From NCBI GenBank assembly GCA_024305405.1, contig JAKNDB010000064.1:62001-126000 (forward strand): DNA of 64,000 nucleotides, read 5' to 3'. Positions 56,101 to 64,000 of this stretch are shown one piece after another. The notes under the pieces were generated by a model. The model was not told the DNA's origin. It did no database searches and saw only the letters and a program-made list of their open reading frames with translations. Numbering within the stretch: the stretch's first letter is position 1; the number at the start of each line of letters is the position of its first letter. Source of the DNA: Dirofilaria immitis (taxonomy: Eukaryota; Nematoda; Chromadorea; Rhabditida; Onchocercidae). A program made the position numbers and the translations under genes.

Positions 56101-59100
56101 AAAATTCTCCAGAGATTTCTTCTTATTATTATGAAAAATGGAATCAATAAATCGCTCTTATTACAAGTTTTTAGAAAAATCCTGAAATAATTATAGAAAA
56201 AACTATAAGCAATAGAAAGTTTACTCTAAACATCTCGAACGATACGACAGTCTTAATCCTTGACTTGCATTAGCATTATCAACCATAATGATTTTTGGGA
56301 AATTTTATTATATTCTTCTTCGACAAGGGAGACGATATTCCTCGAATCGTCGGCTAGCACACCAACCGAACTGCTCACATCTGGTAATGCATCACTGAGC
56401 TTAAATTACAGCAAATAAACCGAATGAATAGCAAAAATGCTTGTTTTTTCAAAGAACTGAATACAAAGGAAAGTGAAAAGTGTATAATTCGCAAATAAAC
56501 ATCTGTATTTAGTCGGCAGTAGAGAAGTGAACTCAAGCTTAACACAATATAACTACTATTTACAAGCAACTTGCATTATCAACATCATGCAGTTTCTTGA
56601 ATCCGAAAAGCAGGAAACTTAAATCTTATATACAGTCAGTTACAAATCAGATTGCACAATGACTACTAATGACTACACAAAGTCAGATTGTGTAAATAAA
56701 TAAAAGGATTTTAAAAGCTAGCTTAGATGAATCAAAACCTTAACTTACTTGCTTATAGAGATCTTTGTTTTTTCCGTAACGGCAAAAATTAAGTTCGCCT
56801 TTCTTTCTTTGATCTTCTGATGCAATAAAGCAATGGAAGGATAATCCTGATCAAGCGACTTCGTATAGTACCCTTGACTATCCAAATGGCACTGCCCATC
56901 ATTTGGTACCACAACACCAGCCATCTAAATTAGTCAAATTGTTTGAGCATCACAATTTACTGAAATTTCAAGAAATTTCAAGAAAAAAATATTTCAGCAA
57001 TTTCAAAACTTCAATAAAATAAATCTCTATGAAACAATAGTGCAAACGGCATATTTGGAAAAACTATATATATAAAAAAATACTCTTCCATCTCCTGCAT
57101 AATGAAAACCAGCATCTGTCGAAAATACGATCATTTTTCGAGCACGCTCACGCCAACCAATACTATTCTGAATTTGAGAAATAAATCTAACAAATAAGCA
57201 AATTTTCAAAAGTACATTATAAATTTCAAGCTTCGTCGATTTAATGACTGAAATGAGTAATCTCTTTGCACCGCACATTCCAAAAGCTTTTATTATAGAA
57301 ATATAAAATATATAACTATTCCTCATAGATATTAAAAACAAATTGTTCAATATCTGAAATATTATAACATAATCTAAAAAGAGATAAGATGCCTTAACAA
57401 TACTAGAAATATATATTTCCACTATTTACTTCCAACCAATAAAAATGAAAAAATTCTACTCACATTACAAGTTAAAGCTTGTAGAACAGCGTCAAAGCCA
57501 CCTTCTGGAGCATCCAAATTTCCTGATATTTCGGCTTCTTCAACTTCCTTCTAAAAAGATTTTACGCTTCACAATAAAGTTTTTGAATCAATAAAAAATT
57601 AAAAGTTGACAATGATGTAAGGAAATAGACCATAACAAATTGAAACGAGGAAAAAATTTAATATCTGCATTGCATTTTACTAACATTAGGATTTTCAACT
57701 CAATAAAAATTATAAATTATGAACTCCATTACTTAGTTAATTAGCTGTGAATCTTGGAAAAAAATTGCCTGTTCGTTAAATTTTACACAAAAACAAATAT
57801 CAGAAATAATTTACCGAAAATCTAGCTGTATCCATTGTAAGACTCATTTGATTCTTGAAACCATATGGTTGCGCACATTGCTCTGGGCATGGTGATAATT
57901 GTCTGCAATTTAAATCAAGCTGAAGAAATTATAAATTTTTGACAACTAAAAAATAAAATTGCAGACTATTAGCTCTGAAATTCATTTATCCAACAATTTT
58001 ATCAAATAAGTTATAAAACAACTTTTAGGTTCCAAAGTCTTCATTTTGGGCTTACTTTTCCGGACGAGGATCCACAAATGGCATAAGTTTTTTATCAATA
58101 AATGAACCAAACCCAAGCCTGAAGTTTTTAGTAATTGCTTTCATTCGCTCAGCTGAAAAAAAAACATGTTATCATTGTAAAGCAATTATTTCGAGAGAAA
58201 TGAAGCCGATGATTTATTTTAAAATATTGCTGGAAAAATACTTCACCTAATAAATCGCCTAATTCAGATAATTTTTGCTTGTCATCTTTCATGGAATAGG
58301 ATAAATCCATCAAATAATATAAGTCAACTGGATAATCTACAGCTTGCCGGTAGGTTACTTGGAATCGAACACGTGACTCTGCAAATTTTTATACAGTCCA
58401 AGATGTTTTCAAAAGTTAAATAAAATCAAGAAACATAGAATCATTTCTAAGAGGAACAGAAGTAAAACATTTGTATGTTATATCTCTTCAGAATTTTTTC
58501 AATAGACATTACAATTCGTTTTCTCTACCTCAAAAGGTATCAAGATTTTAATAAATGAATTTATATTTCAGAAATTTCATCTGAAGAGTAAAACAACTTA
58601 CTGGGTCGTATATTGACCAGCATACGCTGTGGCCGTAACTGAACTGCTTCTTCTTCAATTGCTGCATCACCGGCATTACTAAGTTCAACATTCTATAACA
58701 AAAGAAAAACGCAAAAATGTAATCTTACTATGTGGACAACGTAAAAATGACACATTTACTGGACTTACCAATTCATAAAGTACTTATACACCAATACGCT
58801 GTCCAATCTTTTGCTCAAATTATCTCTCAGTTTTTGTCTTCATTCACAAGTCTCAGAATAAATCGTAGCTTTTTGTAAATAACTCAGTAGCAGCTATACA
58901 TTTGTGATAATTAAAGAAACCTCAATTGTTTTCACTGTTGTTTTAGGATTTTCAATGTCATATTCCGAACAACCGTGTTCGATAAGTCGCTCCAAACTAT
59001 CACATCGTGGATGTTGGTTTTCGTTGTCGAAATCATAGAAAAAAAATTGATACTTTTAATTTTTAGTTTGAAAACCACTACTATTTACATAATAAAATTT

Positions 59101-59810
59101 TATCCAAATTAATTCGCAATGATCTAATATCAAAAAAATATTGCTTAATAATACAATAAATTAAATCATACTGCTTTACTACACCAGGCGCAAGTATCGT
59201 GGAATTGGATGCATGCGCTGCATGTGTAATTTTCGCGAGGTAAAGAATAGCACGGAAAATCTTTTTTGATTCAACCACTTCTGATGCTACTGCAAAGAAA
59301 ACTGAACAAATCAAAATCAAATAGATGTTTTAATTTAAGAACAAAAAATATTTTGTAAATATAATGAAGAAATTAATTCAACGATAAAAGTATGTCAGAA
59401 AAAACGCTTCTACTTTGATCATTGTGCGAACATTTCGCGTTATATTTCCAAAAAAAAAATTCTTTTGCTTTATATTGCTACTGAAGTTAATTCATAAGTT
59501 TGACCACGAATAAACCATTATTCATGTAACTAACAATTTATAATTAACTCTATAAATAGATGAACAAAACTCAACTTCGGATAAAATACCCAAACGTTTT
59601 TTGGGCGATACTTTCAATTCTTAATGTTCACTTAAATTTCTTAGAATTCAATAAACTGTCGGAATAATCACATTATGAAAAAGAGAAAAGGAAACAGTGA
59701 ATCATACCATCATCGGTAGTAAACTCTTGTGCCACAGAGATAATGAAAATCGTTGTTGAGATGGATATCCCATAAAACCATCCTAGCCCCATCAACCAGC
59801 GATCTCTCAT
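53186..59810 (-). CDS. pat-3: integrin beta subunit PAT-3, 20 exons, frame-disrupted
   Basis: Single-pass adhesion receptor for muscle attachment and cell migration. Exons 5' to 3': 59708-59810, 59172-59289, 58921-about 59035, 58602-58692, 58247-58378, 58056-58152, 57815-57902, 57464-57550, 57084-57167, 56749-56924, 56225-56399, 55905-56097, 55527-55672, 55307-55379, 54896-55028, 54588-54741, 54151-54277, 53865-53984, 53492-53658, 53186-53269; about 821 codons. Features: signal peptide, PSI domain ([16 protein letters not shown]), beta-I domain with [20 protein letters not shown] and [13 protein letters not shown], four I-EGF modules, beta-tail domain, TM helix ([18 protein letters not shown]), then [20 protein letters not shown] and two NPxY motifs (NPIY, NPVY). 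An upstream acceptor (ctattgcag, about 59830) precedes the start. Runs at 54668, 56292, 56768 and 59262 each lack one base. The third exon's acceptor lacks AG. Confidence 0.96.
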
Positions 59811-61342
59811 TGCGACTAATGAGCGCTAACTGCAATAGGTATTTCATTGTTTCTCAGAATATCGTCATTTAACGAAAGCAAAGATCACAATATGTTTCGA
59901 TAAGTTATACATATAAAAAAATTTCCAGTATAATCAAAATATTAAAAAAATCTTATCTTATTCAAAATACTAATAATTCTTGGAGAGGGTTAATTTCTAT
60001 TTTGCAAAAAAAAAGTAAACTGTGAAGAGAATCGAATAAACAATTTTTATTCAAAAATCCAAAAACTTTTGAGTAAAAACAAGAGATAAACATACTTTGC
60101 ATCCATTAGTATATCAGTATATGTATTGCAAAAGTTTTACACAATTAGATTTTTAAAAAAATTTAATTCTAACCTTTCTTAAAAATTCCTATTCAATAAA
60201 TTACTTCGACTAACTTAATTATGCACAAATCCACATAAACAGTATGTCAGATTATTTTTTTAGCATGTTATAATCATATCAAGTCTTCTTAAAGATAATG
60301 TATAAATAAGTGAAAATCCGGAATTAATAATTTTCATTCCACGGAAAATGAATTTCATGTGCTCAAGTCTTAACAAGGATGAAATTTCAAAAATTTTCGG
60401 TATTTTAATTACCGTATTCGTCAGACTGCTTGTCTGTGATGTGCTTGCGATACAAAAGTTTGATGAATCAATACGAGGGACTGGCTTGATAACAGCTGAG
60501 ATATGAGATAAGGTAAATTAATTTTTATAAAATTTACGGGCAAATAGAATCAGTTGGTAGATAATCATCAATTCATCGATTATAATTCATAAAAGAATAC
60601 GACTGTAAGCTAATTTTGGGATGCTCATTTAATGACGAAGAAGTAAAGCTATTTAAAGTAAATTTGAGTTGATCAATTTTGAATTGAATCGTTTTTATAA
60701 TCGTCGTAATGACTGTTAAGGCTGATTCAATTGATCAGTGAAGTCGTTTTATCATGCAAATTACAAAAATACTGCTACGTGAAAAACATTCTGAAATGTT
60801 GTAGAAATGTCAATATTTCGATTACTAAAGAAGTATATGATATGACAACAAAGGATGAAACGGAGTGCTAATGTATAAAAGAAATTTAAGTTGAAAGTTT
60901 TAAATGAAGAAGCTTGCCTGATAAATACAGCTACTATGACTGATACTTACGGCGCAAAATTCGCATTGTTATCAGCACATTACTGTTGCTGTATAAAGAG
61001 AGAAAGAGCGAAATTATCATATCAAATGATATTTATGGAAATTATTTTCATTTTCGTATTTGATCAGATATTAAAGAGTAAAGTCGTTGCGCGTTTATTT
61101 ACCAATTTTTAATTAAGTCGAAAAATACAGAAATCTGAATATTCATGTTTACATATCTAACATCAAATTAAAAGATTCAGTTGGATGATTCAGCATGAAA
61201 AATATCATTGTCAGATATGATCACATACATATCATTCTGCCAAATAATTCTTTCCGTATGAGGAAAAAAGAATGCTTTCTCTATCTTTCTAAATTTAAAC
61301 ATATATACTACTAATTTCACTCAACATTTTCTAAAAATCAAT
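59811..61342. other. upstream region of pat-3
   Basis: About 1.5 kb holding the pat-3 promoter and outron. A 73-codon + strand open frame at 60891-61112 has fairly balanced composition but no splice or family support. No repeats of note. Confidence 0.5.
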
Positions 61343-61446
61343 CTAATTAGAATAGCGACTAACGCAGCTCTTGCGACAGTGACTAAAACGATGCGACCAA
61401 GCCAAAAGTCGACCTTTGCAAGAATCAAAATTGCAATCACCTAATG
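61343..61446 (-). CDS. candidate terminal exon of an unidentified Cys-rich protein
   Basis: A 104-base stretch follows a strong 3' splice site (tattattgtag) and ends at a TAG stop (61343-61345). With two leading bases it reads ALGDCNFDSCKGRLLAWSHR then FSHCRKSCVSRYSN. Four cysteines (C-x4-C and C-x3-C) and clearly higher GC than the flanks argue for coding. Upstream exons would lie at higher coordinates, but I could not identify any. It may be a short secreted or neuropeptide-like protein, or the end of a longer one; the function is unknown. Confidence 0.4.
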
Positions 61447-61485
61447 CTACAATAATACGAAAAATAAGCAACAATAAAAGTGAAG

Positions 61486-61570
61486 AGAGAAAAAGAAGGA
61501 GAAAGAAAGAGAGAAAAGGGAAAGAGAAAGAGAGAGAGAAGAAGAAAGAGATATATATATAGAGAGAGAG
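61486..61570. repeat. GA-rich purine tract
   Basis: About 85 bases, nearly all A and G with a short TA block, on the + strand, just beside the Cys-rich exon candidate. Confidence 0.92.
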
Positions 61571-61829
61571 GTGGATAAAATGAATTATAAGGAAAATTGT
61601 GATTCTCGAAGTCTCTTCCAATCAAGATAATTATCACACAGAGAAGTATTATTAAATCATAGTGTATGTCTGTCCATCTATCTCTGTATTCGTTGAGAAA
61701 TAAACAAAAAGGATGAATGAGGAATTTATTCCGGAAGACTGACTGCGAATGAGGTGGGTGGAAGTAGCTACAACTGATCTTCTAGCAATCTTTTTCCTCA
61801 ACATAACTATCGTATATTATGTATACCCC

Positions 61830-61860
61830 CGCATACACGCACACACGTCCGCACACACAC

Positions 61861-61919
<59 letters not shown>

Positions 61920-61922
61920 CAC
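61830..61922. repeat. compound (CA)n-(TA)n microsatellite
   Basis: CA units alternating with two TA blocks, all purine-pyrimidine alternating sequence. Confidence 0.95.
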
Positions 61923-63361
61923 TTATATACATTTACATATATAAACGCCGCTCAATCAAAAATATATTAAAAAATGAGCAAATAAGCGATGTACGAAAAC
62001 GATGAAGATTGAGGAAGGAATGATACGATAGAATACGATAAGTACAGTATGACAAAATGATATTTTTATCAAAATACTATTGTAACAAATATTTGAACAT
62101 ATCACTAAAAACAAAGTATACGAAACTGAAATGTATAGAACACTGCGAGTAATGCCTAAGCAAAAAGTACTAGCAATGCAGCACTGCTATCATCATTAGA
62201 TGATCGATCTTATCAAATCGAATCTGTCTGCCAAAGGTTTGACTCATTTCATTGTTACTTAGGCTTATAAACCGTGAACATCTCCTGGATTATCATCATT
62301 CTCTTTATCAATAATAATTCAACATTGAATATATCATTTAGTTAATATACGCTCCACGGTGTATCATTAAAATCCAACAAATATTTATCAAACATATTGC
62401 TACGGCTTTGTTTCGAACTTTTATCAAGCTCATACATTGGTACTGATTGGTCAGTTACAGATATAAATCTTTAACATCAGCAATAATATTGTTTGAATAT
62501 CTTCAAGAAATATGCTGCATAATTACGGGCCGTTCAATCCCTTAATTATAATAATGGATTAGAGAGAAATGAAAAAAATAAAATGATCGCTTTCCATCCT
62601 TATTTGATTAATTATAATGTAATTTGAAAAATTTTTCTATGTGTTAAGAAATAAGTCCTGAAGTAGAGAACCGTTGAATAAATACACTATAGTTAGAATG
62701 ACCGGATCAATTCGGTAATACCGCATGAAACCAATCAATAGCAGAATTTTTGATAAGTAAGCAAACTGGATGATAAATCCAGTGTTCAAAACAAAGTGGA
62801 ATTTCAAAAATTCTGATAATGAACTAATGTTAGACTCCTTAGCCAAAGAAGCTGGCAATAACAATATGAGACCAATGTCCAAATGACAATAAATCACTGA
62901 TGACAAAGATAAATTCTCAATGAAAAATAGCTAATACCGAAAAGAGAGTAGGAATAACTGCATTTACTATTTGCTGCTGATGAATTGATATTTCTCATCC
63001 GAAAATTTTACTACATAAATAACGATCTATAAGAACATTGGAAAGGCAACAACTTATTGATGAGGCAGATAGATTGCATTTTATGCGGATATAAAATTTT
63101 TGTACAGTAAGAATAAAATAAGCAGATACAATGAAAGTGTAAATGGAAGTAAGTGAGATCAGATTTTGAAAAGCATTTTCGATTCCACAAAAATCAAGTA
63201 ATTATAATTTCATGAAAAACGATCCTATAAAATTTTACGGAAAAATTGTTAGTTTAAATAGCAGTGATAATAATTTTATAATTTACAAGCATGTTTGGAA
63301 GAGTAATTACAATGCGAATCATAATTACCAAAGGATAAGTCGGGTATGAGAGGCAAATACA

Positions 63362-63861
63362 TTATGAAATATCTGTATGGGATGGCGGCATTCCACCTGT
63401 GGTACTACCAACTGAAGGTGTGCTTACATTCCCACCTTGTGGTTGCGATGTTATATAACGTTGTTGAACACTGGCCTGATTTGAAAGAGTTATTGGTGGT
63501 AGATATTGCGTTTGCTGGGCTGGAATGGTTACTGGATGATCTGAAATATTCAAAATTCATTAAGTTATTTAAATCAAAACAGGAAAAGAAGTAGAAGCTC
63601 AAACAAGCGAGAGTCTTTTCAAACGAGAATTCAGATCGAATATATACATCTTTTGAAGTGTAGGAATCATCCAATAGATGACTGCTAATATCACTAATTA
63701 ATCTTCAACTTCGATTCAAATCAAACGAAGAGATAAAAATGATAAATCTGTAAAAGTACCTTGTAATATTGTGGGAGCCGAACTGTTGACACCTTGTACT
63801 GCAACGGTTACTTGCCTAGTATTTGACGACGCACTCGAAATGGTTTGTCGCGAGATTCCAC
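63362..63861 (-). CDS. C-terminal two exons of an unidentified Q/S/T-rich protein (partial)
   Basis: Exons 63760-63861 and 63362-63540 on the - strand join in phase (one leftover base plus two) across a GT...AG intron. They encode a low-hydrophobicity tail: GISRQTISSASSNTRQVTVA, then VQGVNSSAPTILQ, then DHPVTIPAQQTQYLPPITL, ending GGMPPSHTDIS and a stop at 63362-63364. The acceptors (ttgtttag and tttcag) are good. Such Gln/Ser/Thr/Pro-rich tails are common in transcription cofactors and RNA-binding proteins, but nothing here fixes a family. The gene continues to the right beyond the window. Confidence 0.7.
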
Positions 63862-64000
63862 CTAAACAAATCAAATATTCATTATATTTATCAAAAAAAA
63901 ATGAGAAAATAATTAAGGAAATTTTATAAGAAAGAGATGAGGAATTTTAATTTCTTTTTTTACTTAAAATTCAAAATCCAAACAGTATTTCCAAATACAA

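Larger units (their letters stand above)
61447..63361. other. intergenic region with GA and CA/TA microsatellites
   Basis: Contains a GA-rich tract (61486-61570), a CA/TA tract (about 61830-61922) and an 89-codon - strand open frame at 62637-62906 with hydrophobic segments but no ATG at its start. No recognised gene. Confidence 0.45.

Noticed and set aside
57027..57422. 131-codon - strand frame within pat-3
   Set aside because: The real part is the pat-3 exon 57084-57167; the rest is an intron that happens to stay open.
60891..61112. 73-codon + strand frame with CCC and acidic/basic residues
   Set aside because: There is no family similarity, no splice or trans-splice acceptor near the ATG, and it is within the pat-3 upstream region; evidence is too weak to call.

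Overview
The window is nuclear DNA of a nematode, most likely a filarial or other spirurid (clade III) worm. The base composition is strongly AT-rich. Genes are split into many small exons by introns of roughly 60-1000 bases with GT...AG borders, and several start codons sit just behind a strong 3' splice site, as expected for spliced-leader trans-splicing. The recognisable proteins are metazoan, with nematode-type orthologues of coq-5, rbf-1 and pat-3. I saw no bacterial, viral, transposase or CRISPR sequence, and no convincing tRNA or rRNA.

Layout. On the + strand: COQ5 (309-3388), a POLDIP2-like protein (3840-6809), a PPTC7-type PP2C phosphatase (42196-44238) and NDUFS8 of complex I (46053-47992). 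On the - strand: rabphilin rbf-1 (7600 to about 18.2 kb), a WDR37-type WD40 protein (36444-41133), an F-box/leucine-rich protein (48601-51906), integrin beta pat-3 (53186-59810) and the last two exons of an unidentified Q/S/T-rich protein (from 63362). Between 18.2 and 36.4 kb lies an AT-rich stretch with many microsatellites and short tandem duplications. It holds only two unassigned exon candidates, of which a Cys-rich first exon at 29701-30063 is the better. Another Cys-rich terminal exon candidate lies at 61343-61446.

How the genes relate. All four + strand genes encode mitochondrial proteins: ubiquinone synthesis, a matrix/nucleoid factor, a matrix phosphatase that acts on the CoQ pathway in other organisms, and a complex I Fe-S subunit. 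The - strand genes act in exocytosis, scaffolding, ubiquitin ligation and cell-matrix adhesion. From memory, the C. elegans orthologues of at least coq-5, rbf-1, pat-3, NDUFS8 and PPTC7 all map to chromosome III, so the block probably belongs to that ancestral linkage element.

Main caution. Seven of the coding units (COQ5, POLDIP2, rbf-1, WDR37, pat-3, the F-box gene and the unassigned exon) contain single-base deficits, nearly all in homopolymers that read one base too short for the conserved protein frame. PPTC7 and NDUFS8 are intact. I read these as sequencing or assembly undercalls rather than real mutations; they will break automated gene models. Exon coordinates below were set by eye from splice sites, phase and family conservation.
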